Positions 35,489-45,600 of a stretch of 64,000 bases of DNA are shown piece by piece (positions within the stretch are counted from its first letter, which is position 1; each line of letters begins with the position of its first letter). This DNA is from an uncultured Fretibacterium sp. (GTDB lineage Bacteria > Synergistota > Synergistia > Synergistales > Aminobacteriaceae): NCBI GenBank assembly GCA_946186205.1, contig CAMHMH010000005.1, positions 123,381-187,380 on the forward strand, read 5' to 3'. The translations under genes were made by a program, and so were the position numbers. Below the pieces are notes generated by a model that was not told the DNA's origin, did not search any database, and was given only the letters and a program-made list of their open reading frames with translations.

Positions 35489-37252
35489 ATGGCAGAGCAG
35501 AAATTCTACACGTCAGAAGTCAACAAGCAGATTCTTATCTCCCTTCTCAAAGCTCACAATATACGCAAAGTCATAGCCAGCCCCGGTGCGACAAATATAA
35601 CATTCATAGGCAGCATACAGAATGACTCGTGGTTCGAGATATATTCCAGCGTTGACGAGAGATCCGCCGCGTACATGGCCTGCGGGATGGCAGCTGAGTC
35701 CGGTGAGCCTGTTGTCCTGACATGCACAGGTGCTACAGCCTCGCGCAACTACATACCCGGACTGACAGAAGCGTTTTACCGCAAACTTCCGGTACTGGCC
35801 GTAACAGCAAGCCAGCATTTTGCCCGGGCAGGACAGTACAGCCCGCAGATGTTAGACCGCTCGCGCCCGCCTGTTGACTGCGTGAAGATGAATGTCAACA
35901 TACCGATGCTGCACACAGCCGAAGACAGGCAGCTGTATACAGTCAAGATGAACGATGCAATATTGGAGCTTCGGCACAACGGAGGAGGCCCGGTCCTGAT
36001 AAACATTGAGACGGATTACAGCCCGGATTTTTCCGTTCACGAGCTTCCCCCCGTTCAGGTGATAGACAGAATAGAGCCTGAAGACGAAATGCCCCCGCTT
36101 AAAGCCGGGACTGTCGGAATATTCATCGGAGCGCACCCGCCAATGACAGAGAGACTCACGGCACTGATTGACTCGTTCTGCGGGAAATATAACGGAGCTG
36201 TTCTCTGTTCCCATATCAGCAACTACAGCGGAAAATACGAAATTCACCCGACTCTTGTGCCATTGTCGCCGCGTCAGGGAATGGACTTGATGATTTATAT
36301 CGGCACTACTGAAGGAGCGTATACAGCTCTGAGGCCGAGTGAAGTATGGCTGGTTAATCCTGACGGCATTGTAAGAGATAGATTCGGTAAACTGCGCTAT
36401 GTTTTCCAGATGAGCGAGGAAGAATTTTTCTCAAGATACGTAAATATACCTACAACGGGGGGGGGGGTCAATTGCAGTTATTATACGGCGTGGCGTAATG
36501 ATTATGATTATGTCCGCGCAAGAGTACCGGAACTCCCCTTCTCAAATGCTTGGATAGCACAGAATACAATAGACAGGCTTCCTCCCAATTCAGTACTTCA
36601 CTTAGGAGTCAGCAATACTCGCCGCTGCTGGAATTTCTTTGAGCTTCCCAAAACTGTAAACGGTTACTGTAATACTGGCTGCTGCGGCATTGACGGTGAT
36701 GTGTCCTCTCTGATTGGCGCGTCTCTTGCTTCTCCCGGAAAATTATTCTTCGGCGTAATCGGGGATTTGACATTCTTCTACGACATGAACTCAATCGGAA
36801 ACAGGCACGTGAGCAATAATATCCGTATCATGCTCATCAGCAACGGCTGCGGGGCTGAGTTCAAGCTGTACTCTCATCCGGCGGCAAGGTTCGGTGATGA
36901 CGCTGACAAGTTCATGGCCGCGAGGGGTCATTTCGGGCAGCAGTCGCGGAACTTGGTGAAGCATTACGCGCAGGATTTAGGCTTTGAGTACATGTCAGCC
37001 GCGAACAAGGAAGAGTACCTTTCCTGTGTTGTGCGATTCACGACTCGAGAGACACTAAGCAGGCCGGTGCTGTTCGAGGTATTCACAGACCCCAAAGACG
37101 AGAGCGACGCATTATACGCAATCAACAATATTGATGTTTCGGAGCTTCTCCCTGCCTCAATGAGGGCAAAGAATTTCGCAAAACAGACAGTCAAAAGCGT
37201 GTTAGGCCAGGGAGGAATCAGCACGGTGAAGAAAATCATAGGGAGGCAGTAA
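35489..37252 (+). CDS. Thiamine-diphosphate-dependent enzyme (acetolactate synthase/MenD-like) with an internal G11 tract
   Basis: 587 residues. The N-terminal Pyr domain carries the catalytic Glu in SVDERSAAYMA (about 55). The C-terminal PP domain has the ThDP/Mg motif GDLTFFYDMNS...ISNG (about 424-452). The family decarboxylates 2-keto acids and joins or releases the aldehyde unit. In glycan clusters such enzymes can build branched or unusual sugars or phosphonate precursors; the substrate here is unknown. Eleven G at 36457-36467 encode Gly-Gly-Gly near residue 325, and the present length keeps the gene in frame. It overlaps the next gene by one base. Confidence 0.85.
   Translation: MAEQKFYTSEVNKQILISLLKAHNIRKVIASPGATNITFIGSIQNDSWFEIYSSVDERSAAYMACGMAAESGEPVVLTCTGATASRNYIPGLTEAFYRKLPVLAVTASQHFARAGQYSPQMLDRSRPPVDCVKMNVNIPMLHTAEDRQLYTVKMNDAILELRHNGGGPVLINIETDYSPDFSVHELPPVQVIDRIEPEDEMPPLKAGTVGIFIGAHPPMTERLTALIDSFCGKYNGAVLCSHISNYSGKYEIHPTLVPLSPRQGMDLMIYIGTTEGAYTALRPSEVWLVNPDGIVRDRFGKLRYVFQMSEEEFFSRYVNIPTTGGGVNCSYYTAWRNDYDYVRARVPELPFSNAWIAQNTIDRLPPNSVLHLGVSNTRRCWNFFELPKTVNGYCNTGCCGIDGDVSSLIGASLASPGKLFFGVIGDLTFFYDMNSIGNRHVSNNIRIMLISNGCGAEFKLYSHPAARFGDDADKFMAARGHFGQQSRNLVKHYAQDLGFEYMSAANKEEYLSCVVRFTTRETLSRPVLFEVFTDPKDESDALYAINNIDVSELLPASMRAKNFAKQTVKSVLGQGGISTVKKIIGRQ
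36457..36467 (+). repeat. G11 homopolymer tract (gene in frame)
   Basis: Eleven consecutive G within the ThDP enzyme gene. Lengths 8, 11 or 14 keep the frame; other lengths would truncate the enzyme before its cofactor domain. Confidence 0.9.
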
Positions 37253-38119
37253 TGAGCATAAAACGCGGAGTGAAAAACATACTGAGGAAATTAATACTCC
37301 TGATGAAAGAGCGCGAGATGGTGCCGATCCCGTCCCCGGTCAACACAAATTCACTGCTTGAGGGGAAAATTGCTCTCATCACAGGCGGCAGCGGCGGAAT
37401 CGGAATGGGCATCGCAAAAGCATTCCTCAGAAGCGGCGCAAAAGTCATAATCGCAGGGACAAACCCGGAGAAGCTCTCTCATTGTCTGCAAAAGATACGT
37501 AATTCAGCGGTTGACGTGGGGGGGCTTAAGTTGTGAGTCGCTAGTTCTTGATGTACTTGACGTAAAGGCCATGCCCGGAAAAGTGAGCGAGGCCGCCGGG
37601 ATTTTCGGGGAAGACAGAATAGACATCCTAGTGAACTCCGCCGGGGTAGTCTCGCATTCGGGCTTTGAGGAAATGACCGAGGAAGAGTACGACAAAATCA
37701 TGGGCATAAACGCAAAAGGCACGTACTTTATGAGTCAGGCTGTCAGCAAGTTCATGATTGAGCGGAAAATTCACGGGCATATTCTGAACGTTTCATCATC
37801 ATCATCGCTCCGTCCTGCGTGGACTCCCTACCAGATAAGCAAATGGGCTGTGAGGGGGTTAACGCTGGGGCTTGCGGACTCTCTTCTGCCTTACGGGATA
37901 ACAGTCAACGCGATCGCGCCCGGCCCTGTGGCGACTCCTATGCTGGGAAAACATGAGGGCGACAGCATATATAACCCGTACAACCCTTCGGGGCGTTACT
38001 CAATGCCGGAGGAAATAGCAGAGTTAGCGGTCTTCATGGCCAGCAGCATGGGAGATCTTATTGTCGGCGATACCTTCTACATTACGGGTGGAAGCGGGAC
38101 AATAACCCTTCACAGGTAA
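37252..38119 (+). pseudogene. Short-chain dehydrogenase, frameshifted at a G7 tract (possibly phase-off)
   Basis: The 5' part (37252 to the tract) encodes an SDR cofactor site (ITGGSGGIGMGIA, about residue 43) and runs to a stop at 37536. The rest of the SDR, with NSAGVV, the Ser motif (NVSSSSS) and catalytic YQISK, continues in another frame to 38119. The frames meet at seven G (37518-37524). Six or nine G would join them as DVGGLSCESLVLDV. The product would be an NAD(P)-dependent oxidoreductase of about 288 residues acting with the neighbouring ThDP enzyme and epimerase. Either this is a switched-off phase-variable gene or the tract length is an error. Confidence 0.8.
37518..37524 (+). repeat. 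G7 tract at the SDR frameshift
   Basis: Seven G at the exact point where the SDR reading frame breaks. Removing one G restores the full-length product. Confidence 0.85.
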
Positions 38120-38186
38120 AGAGATTCGCATATCCCCTGAAACGGAAGCGGTGATGCTGAAAATTTCGGGGGAGTGTGAGTCAGAA

Positions 38187-39290
38187 GTGAAAGTGCTGGT
38201 TACAGGCGGCACCGGGGCAATGGGCGGTTATCTTGTGAAGATACTCTCAGAGGCCGGGAATACAGTAGACGTTACGACGAGGAAGAATCGCGAATCCTCA
38301 GCGGAAAATGTGAGATACATACAGGGGGACGCGCATGATATTGACTTCATCAGGAAGACTCTTGATGCCGGGAGCTATGATGTTTTTGTCGACTTCATGA
38401 TTTACGGCACGGAGGACTTCAGGAAAAGGGCGGAAATCCTCACGGGCGGGACTGGTCATTATATGTTCCTCAGCTCGGCGAGGGTGTACGCAAAATCAGA
38501 TGTCCCGATAAAGGAAACTTCACCGCGCCTTCTTGACGTATGCACGGACAAAGAATATCTCGCAACAGATGAATACGCGCTCGCAAAGGCAAGGGAAGAA
38601 AATATACTGCTTGAAGGTAAAGCGGGCAATTTCACCATAATACGCCCTAGTATCACGTACAGCAGTGAAAGATTGCAGCTTGGAGTCTACGAGAAAGAAT
38701 CGTGGCTTTACAGGGCAATGCACGGAAGGCCGATTGTATTCTCGCGGGACATTGCCGGGAAGTATACGACTATGACATGGGGCTGTGATGTTGCCGGAGC
38801 GATTGCGTGTCTTGCCGGGAGTCGCGAGTCATTCGGGCAGGCGTATCACATTACGGCTGATGACTCGATGAAGTGGAGCGATATTGCTGAAATCTACAGG
38901 GAAGTTTTTGCTGATATTGCCGGGCGTGAAATGGAGATTGTGTACATTGACCGGGCAATAGAGGATACACCGCAGCTGAGATACAGCAGGCTTTATGACA
39001 GGAGATTCGACATCAGCAAAATCAAAGAGGCCGTGAAAGATTTTTCCCCTGTTCCAATCCGCGAGGGACTCACGAGATGCCTTACTGAGTTTCTTACGGG
39101 CAGGCATGATTTCAGGGGAATTAATGCCGAGAGTGAGGCAAAAATAGACAGGATTGCGGGAGTATTAACGCCGCTGAAGGAATTTCCGTCATTCAGGCAG
39201 AAAGCAAAATACTTCCTTTACCGTTACTGCCCGCGCCTTGCCTCATTCATGAAAAAAATGAAAGACAACATAAGGAGGTTTAGCAAATGA
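38187..39290 (+). CDS. NAD-dependent epimerase/dehydratase family protein
   Basis: About 367 residues. The N-terminal Rossmann motif VLVTGGTGAMGGYL is at the very start when GTG 38187 is used (GGGGGAG 12 bp before). Alternatives at 38151 and 38154 add about 11 residues of poor match. The family pattern continues with FLSSARVYA and YALAKAREEN (Y-x3-K). It probably modifies a nucleotide sugar. The C-terminal 90 residues are basic and helical. Its stop overlaps the next ATG (ATGA). Confidence 0.82.
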   Translation: MKVLVTGGTGAMGGYLVKILSEAGNTVDVTTRKNRESSAENVRYIQGDAHDIDFIRKTLDAGSYDVFVDFMIYGTEDFRKRAEILTGGTGHYMFLSSARVYAKSDVPIKETSPRLLDVCTDKEYLATDEYALAKAREENILLEGKAGNFTIIRPSITYSSERLQLGVYEKESWLYRAMHGRPIVFSRDIAGKYTTMTWGCDVAGAIACLAGSRESFGQAYHITADDSMKWSDIAEIYREVFADIAGREMEIVYIDRAIEDTPQLRYSRLYDRRFDISKIKEAVKDFSPVPIREGLTRCLTEFLTGRHDFRGINAESEAKIDRIAGVLTPLKEFPSFRQKAKYFLYRYCPRLASFMKKMKDNIRRFSK

Positions 39291-40557
39291 TCAACATAAG
39301 CAATCTCAGGAAAGAATCCGAAGGGGGCTGGACGAAGCTCATTGCGGATATTACGTATCAGGGGGGGGGGTATTACCTACAACAGAGCAAGTAATTTGGC
39401 TTAGTGTAAAGGACGAGAACGCGCACATGCTTGCTGATGATGTGTATGATGCGTTTGTTCTTGTGCCTCTGTACATGGCGATGTACTTCAAGCATGACCT
39501 TCACATTCACGGGAACATGTCAAAGCGTCTGTACAAGAACGTCATGAATTACCTTCAGCGCATACTGTGCGACTTCAGCCCGGATTTGTCGCGTGTGAAT
39601 GTTACGGCTGACGGTTTCGCGGAGGCTGGCGGGGAACAGAATATCATCGGTGCGGGAATCTCATGCGGAGTTGACTCGCTGACGACGATATACGACAGGT
39701 ACGTGAATGAGGCTGACCCGGATTACAGGGTGAACGGCCTGTTTCTGTTCAACTGCGGGTCTCACGGCGATTACGGCGAGGGATCGTCAAAATTGTGGCA
39801 GGCAAGGTACGAGCTTAACAAGAAGTGCGCGGATGAGCTTGGGCTTCCGGTGTATCAGGCCGACTCGAACTTTCACGCCTTCACGCACATGATACAGGGC
39901 GGGGGCACTAAAGCCGGGTATTTCGCGACATGGTCATGTATACTTGGCTTTCAGGGAGCTGTGAAGAAATATTACGTGTCAAGCGCATACAGTTACAGCC
40001 AAATACTGACATTCGGCTTAAGAAGGAGTAACAATGATTTCTCTGAGTTTTCCGAGTCGTATTCAGTGCCGCTCATAAGAACAGAACGCCTTGAACTTAT
40101 TTCCGATGGCTGCCAATACGAGAGAAGCCAGAAGACCGAGCATATAGCCGGATGGGACATAGCGCAGAGATACTTGAATGTATGCGTGACCCCGGACTCA
40201 GAAGGTCATAACTGCTCAAAGTGCCATAAGTGTTTGACCACGCTGACGGCTCTTGAGGCTGTTGGGAAGCTGAATAACTTTGCAGGTATATTCAGCATTG
40301 AGACATACAGAAAGCATGTTTTTAAGCATCTTTGCGAGCGTGTTATAGGGCTTTCAAGTTTATTCATGGTTGATAATGATCCGAGCCTCAGCAAGTTTCT
40401 TGTCTCACACGGAATGAAGCTCCCATCATACTTAACGGCATGGCTTTACTTGTTCCCTTCACGCGCAAAAGGTCTCGTAAAAAGTCTCATGAAGAAAGCA
40501 GCCCCTAAACTATATGCCCGGCTTAAGAGAGCCTTGAAGCCGTCTCACTCCTCATAG
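39287..40557 (+). pseudogene. PP-loop ATPase-like protein, frameshifted at a G10 tract (possibly phase-off)
   Basis: An ATG at 39287 (AGGAGG 10-14 bp before) opens a frame that meets ten G at 39361-39370 and stops at 39392-39394. The other frame runs from the tract to 40557. Eight or eleven G would fuse them (ITYQGG then VLPTTEQVIW) into about 423 residues. The body has a PP-loop-like GAGISCGVDSLTT motif, as in ATP pyrophosphatases of the asparagine-synthase/QueC type, and a cysteine cluster CSKCHKC. It may activate a carboxyl or amide group of a sugar, which is inference. Only an internal ATG at 39427 is available in the present state. Confidence 0.75.
39361..39370 (+). repeat. G10 tract at the PP-loop gene frameshift
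   Basis: Ten G, 75 bp after the start codon. Present length is out of frame; 8 or 11 G would be in frame. Confidence 0.9.
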
Positions 40558-40683
40558 CCTGAGTCTGTCGCCGTCATATTCACAAGCCCCCCTTGAGAGC
40601 GAAGCCCTGCCGGAATACATAACAGCCGCTATGCTTTCATGGGGGCATCTTTCTGTCTGCGCTCATAACTCCGCAAATTTCCC

Positions 40684-40712
40684 TTGACGTAAACCAAACT
40701 TCAGCGTTTATT
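40684..40712 (+). promoter_or_regulatory. Possible promoter for the DUF362-permease pair
   Basis: TTGACG, 17 bp, TTTATT, 40 bp before the start at 40752. The -35 is good, the -10 poor. Confidence 0.35.
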
Positions 40713-40751
40713 TTTGCCTCATTCCACAAAAATTTACAGGAGGCTATAAGC

Positions 40752-41684
40752 ATGAAGCACATCGCATTACTTATCGCATCAATTTTCGTATTCACGTTCG
40801 CGGCAGCATCATTCGCAGCACCCGCCGTATATTTCACCAAAGACATATCACCCGTCGGCATCATGGCAATCTATAACAAGCTGGGCCGTGAAGCAGAAGG
40901 ACGAGTCGCAGTGAAGCTCAGCACAGGCGAGGCCGGAAACACTCATTACCTTTCACCCGCATTAATCGAGGGACTCGTGAAGAAAGTCAACGGCACAATC
41001 ATCGAGGGCAATACCGCTTACGGAGGCTCACGCTCAAGCACGGCCATGCATAAGCAGGTAGCGGAGGATCACGGCTTCACGAAAATCGCAAAGGTTGATA
41101 TTCTTGACGAGGAAGGCGAGATTGATTTGCCCGTTACGGGAGGCAAGCACCTCACAAAAGATGTCGTAGGCTCACACTTCAAGAACTATGATTTTGTTCT
41201 CGTTCTGACTCACTTCAAGGGTCATGCGATGGGCGGTTTCGGCGGGGCAATCAAGAACATCTCAATCGGAATCGCTTCACCTCGCGGAAAAGTCATCATT
41301 CACACCGCAGGCACGAAAGAGTCTGGCTCAATATGGTACGACAAGCAGGACGACTTCTTAGAGTCAATGGCTGAAGCGGCTAAAGCAATCTCCGACAGCC
41401 TCGGCAACGGCAAGCGCATTATGTATATCAGCGTCATGAATCATTTGAGCGTTGACTGCGATTGTGACGGCAACCCTGCAGCACCTGACATGCACGACAT
41501 CGGTATATTGGGATCTCTTGACCCTGTTGCGCTCGATCAGGCATGCGTTGATTTAGTCTACAAAGCCCCGGACGGAGCATCACTCATCAAGCGCATGGAG
41601 TCGCGTCATGGCATTCACACTCTTGAACACGCCGCTGAAATCGGACTCGGTTCAAGAACATATGACCTTGTGAGCATTGATTAA
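40752..41684 (+). CDS. Secreted DUF362 domain protein
   Basis: 310 residues. A clear signal peptide (cut near AAASFAAP) precedes a DUF362 domain with its THFKGHAMGGFGGAIKN and GILGSLDPVALDQACVDL motifs. Only one cysteine pair, CDCDG (about residue 240), is seen. DUF362 proteins are often fused to ferredoxin domains, but this one has none and is exported. Its biochemical role is unknown. The following permease gene overlaps its end by 8 bp. Confidence 0.85.
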   Translation: MKHIALLIASIFVFTFAAASFAAPAVYFTKDISPVGIMAIYNKLGREAEGRVAVKLSTGEAGNTHYLSPALIEGLVKKVNGTIIEGNTAYGGSRSSTAMHKQVAEDHGFTKIAKVDILDEEGEIDLPVTGGKHLTKDVVGSHFKNYDFVLVLTHFKGHAMGGFGGAIKNISIGIASPRGKVIIHTAGTKESGSIWYDKQDDFLESMAEAAKAISDSLGNGKRIMYISVMNHLSVDCDCDGNPAAPDMHDIGILGSLDPVALDQACVDLVYKAPDGASLIKRMESRHGIHTLEHAAEIGLGSRTYDLVSID

Positions 41685-42585
41685 TATCTTCCGCAGGGAG
41701 TTTATTTATCTCTGGTATTATTTTACCCTTCAGCTTGAGCAGATATATTTTTACTGGCTGTTAGGTATGGCAATAGGATCGTTCGTCTCGGTCTTCTGCA
41801 AAGAGAAAATACACTCCCTTTTCGCGTCATTAAGCAGCAAAAGATTGAGCCTGTTCGGGATTGTTCCTGCGTGTATACTGGGGATTGCTTCACCGCTTTG
41901 CATGTACGGCACAATTCCTATAGCGGCCTCGTTCAGTGAAAAGGGAATGCGCGAGGACTGGCTTGCGTCCTTCATGATGGCTTCAATCCTTCTCAACCCT
42001 CAGTTAATCGTATACTCTTCAGCTTTAGGCACAACGGCTTTAACGGTGCGTGTGATTTCGTGCTTTATGTGCGGAATTTTCGCGGGGCTTGCTGTGAATC
42101 TTTACGGCAAACTGACGGGTGAAAAGTTCTTCAGCTTCTCAGGATTCTACGAGACAACGAACAGAGACACAGACCCAAATATTTTTGTGCGTTACGTGAA
42201 AAATTTCGGGCGGAACGTCAAAGCGACAGGCGGATGGTTTCTCGCTGGAATTTTTCTGACGGCGTTATTCATGCGCTATGTTCCTGCGGAGTCGTTCGCG
42301 AAACTTTTCGGGCGCAAAAACGGATTCGGTGTTCTCATGGCCGCGACGATAGGAGTCCCGTTATACGCATGCGGAGGAGGTACGATTCCCCTGCTGCAAA
42401 TGTGGCTTGCTGACGGCATGAGCATGGCGAGCGCAAGCGCATTCATGATCACCGGGCCTGCTACAAAGATAACGAATCTCGGCGCGCTCAAAATCGTATT
42501 GCCCTCGTGGAAATTCGCGGGCTATTTGGCGTTCGTGATTCTGTATTCACTTCTTAACGGATTAATTGTTGACTTGCTTGTGTAA
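41677..42585 (+). CDS. UPF0718/ArsP-type permease
   Basis: About 302 residues and eight membrane helices. Two repeated family motifs are visible: GIASPLCMYGTIPIAASF (near 70) and GVPLYACGGGTIPLLQMW (near 225), each with one Cys. Related permeases include ArsP, which exports organoarsenicals; the true substrate here is unknown. The TTG at 41677 gives overlap with the DUF362 gene but has a weak ribosome site, so the start is uncertain. The pairing suggests export coupled to the secreted DUF362 protein. Confidence 0.8.
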   Translation: MINIFRREFIYLWYYFTLQLEQIYFYWLLGMAIGSFVSVFCKEKIHSLFASLSSKRLSLFGIVPACILGIASPLCMYGTIPIAASFSEKGMREDWLASFMMASILLNPQLIVYSSALGTTALTVRVISCFMCGIFAGLAVNLYGKLTGEKFFSFSGFYETTNRDTDPNIFVRYVKNFGRNVKATGGWFLAGIFLTALFMRYVPAESFAKLFGRKNGFGVLMAATIGVPLYACGGGTIPLLQMWLADGMSMASASAFMITGPATKITNLGALKIVLPSWKFAGYLAFVILYSLLNGLIVDLLV

Positions 42586-42591
42586 CCGGCA

Positions 42592-42628
42592 AAAAAATTC
42601 CCGGCCTTTTGTGTGAGACCGGGTTTTT
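42592..42628. terminator. Bidirectional terminator between the permease and the HEPN-like gene
   Basis: CCCGG/CCGGG stem flanked by seven A on the left and five T on the right. Confidence 0.8.
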
Positions 42629-42638
42629 GTTTCTTTAT

Positions 42639-45600
42639 TTACTTCTTAACGCTGAGGCATTCTGTTATTTCGAGGCAGACTGATTTTGCTTCTTCTATGT
42701 CTTCGTCCTTGATGTATTCCGGGTGAGCGTGAAACACAGGGTCTCTTACCCACTGCAATTTTGCGAACTTGTCCCGCCAGTATGAACTGTAAGGCTTGTT
42801 ACCGAAATATTTCCCGAAACATTCAGACCAGTAGTTGCGCATGACAGCTCCGAGTACGTTTATCGGCAGGACATCGAGCAGTCCGGCTTCAGGGTTGTAC
42901 TTCCGCTTTGTCTTTTCGAGAGAGTTTGCGTACTCCTCAGAGCCGAGAATGGGATTCGCTTTCTTGAGTGCCTCGTCTAATGTCTCAGGTGTCGCATTAA
43001 GTATCCGAGTCAGTTCGTCCTTCATGAGCCTTACGATCATTTTCTGAACGCTGAGAATCCTCAAAAGCTCCGGGGATAATTTCACTTCCGCGTCCTGAAT
43101 CAGAATGTCGCGCTTCTTCCCGTCGTATTCGTCCAAAACTTTCTGGAATGACGAAAGAATTTCAGCGTCAGCATTTTCATGTGAGAAAACGTCCGCGCCG
43201 AGTCCCAGTTTCGCGAGGAGGCTCCCGGAATATTCGAGGCTCTGAAGAAGTGCTTTGAGTGTCGGCAGAATCACTTCAGCCCCGGCGAGGTATGCGAGAG
43301 TCAGCAAGCCCTCAAAGAATTTCCCGAAGTCGTTTATGTCGAGGAGGCTGCACCCTGAGAGCGAGAATTTCTGCGCCGACCATTTACCCGATGAGCTGTG
43401 AAAGTGAAGGCCGTTCACAAAGTACGAGTATATATATATCCTCAGCCACGCATTATTTGAGTCGATCCGCCGGGTCTCTTGAATCTCATCGGCAATCCTC
43501 AGCAGACAATACCGCCGCGCCGTGTCGTAATTTGAGTCGTCCTTTGATGCTCCGTCAAGCTGTGAATATAGCAGGTACTCAAGCCCCTTGTAGGCCATAA
43601 TCCTTATGTTGTCTTCCTCGCTGGCGGGGTACTGCCTCTTGTCATCCTCGTCAGCAAAAAGAAAGAAATTGTAAACGTACCGGGCCATGACAAAGCATCT
43701 TTCAGCGCGCTCCGCGTTCGTGAGCGATGAGTCGTCATTGTTGAAGCGGCTGACCATTGACAGGTAATCGGCTCTGACTTCGCGGAAATGACCCTTTGCG
43801 TAAAATGAGTCCGTGAGATATGCGGAGCTGTATTTACCGTTTGTGGGAATGCTCATGATTTTGTCCTGCAAAAATTTCGGAAGCTCGCTGAATGTTTCCG
43901 GGACTGACGCTTTTTTCGGCAAAAATTCTTGTGATGCCTGCGGTGAATTGTTGTGCCCTTTTGACTCTGGCGTGTAGGGGTCGAGAGGGACATAGCCGCG
44001 TGTGATTAGCATCTCTATTTCCGGGTCAATGTCGTCCGGGATGTCAGGTATCGAATCGCCTTCCGAATCTCCTGCGGGCTTAAAGGCATTGAGTCTTTCA
44101 CGCGCTTTCTTGATGAGGCCGGAATTTTCCCACGCCTTTATTTTTTCTTCAGGGAATGGGACTGCTGACTCTACATTCTGAATCTGAATTTTACCGCTGT
44201 CGTTCATGCTCCTTGTGAATCTCACGGGGTGTCCTTCTGCTGACGGCTCAACCTCAAGGAACACCGCGAGCAATGGATCAATAATATTCTTCTCGTTGAA
44301 GGTGAATAAATTTCTGTCTTTAGTGCGTACTTTTCCGAACGGCGGATCATTGTATCGCATGAAAAATTCTATCTCGCCCTCCTCCGAAAGAACCGACATG
44401 ACATCAACCGAAAGCGACGGAATCTCTTCTGTCTTCTCCTTAACATCATAAGCCGCTGGGCCTTCTATGTTATTGCCGAGCCTGAAAGTTACGCGGATCA
44501 TAGGCTTCATTTTCCCGCAGGTCAGCAGCTTCCGGCGCAATACGCGGTCTTCAACCTGATTCAGATGGACAAACACGGAGCCTTCAGACCTTAACGGGAT
44601 ATTATATTTCTTGAGAATGGGACACTTAATGAACCCGTACAATTTGTCCCTGTTGGGGTTGAAGTAGTCAAAATCTCCCTCGAAACGCTGAGTCTTCCAG
44701 TCGATTCGCTTCATTTCAGGTTCTTTGCGGACGACTATATTCGCCTTGTCTGAAATCCTCAGAGCGTCATCAATAATTTTCGAGTCGGTCGGCTGAGTCT
44801 CAAGCCATTCTCTTAAAGCGTCAATATTTGCCTGAGTGTTTAACGTTTCTTTGTCGGGCAGTGCCTTAATCTGATACTCTAAAAATTTCCATGAGACAGA
44901 GCACACAGCCTTGAAGCAAAACTCCCTGTAATCCTCCGGGTAATCGCTGTTCAAAATCACGCTGTCAATTACCCATCGCAGGAGCGCGTTCACCTGCGGG
45001 GGCTCAAGTTTCAGCAATACGGCAAAATTCTTAGGCGTTAAAGGCTCGCTGACAATCAGACATGCGGCGGCTAACATTCTGTTTGCTGCTGACGTTGAAG
45101 CGGTGAAGGCTGCCCGGAAGTCGTGAACTCCCATGAAAGTTTTCACGCTCTTTGCATTTTCGCCCATAAGGTAGAGAATGAATCCGTAAACTTCTGAAGC
45201 GGCTATGCTCGACTTGTTGGACCTCCACAAATTTTTTGCCTCGTCCGATATCTGACGCATTCGCATTGAGTACGGCCTGTCCTCCTGAACTTTAACGGCG
45301 TAACTGTATTTCGTCAGTATGCTTTCAAGTGCTGTCTGTACTTTGTCCTGCCTGTCAGTCTTGAACTTCCGGACGTAATCCGCGCTTAGAGTATAGCCCT
45401 CAAGTTTAGACTCGATATCATCATAACATTCGTCAAGCTCATCAATGAATGACACTGCCGGTGCTGAAGGCTTAATCTCTGCTGCGTGATGTGCGGGAAT
45501 ATATACGGGTGCTGCCGGAATTGCGGGGGGCTGAAATTGTGCGGGAGATTTTGCAAGCGGACTTATGCCCCATATCATCGGGTAAACGTAGAGTGCCTCG

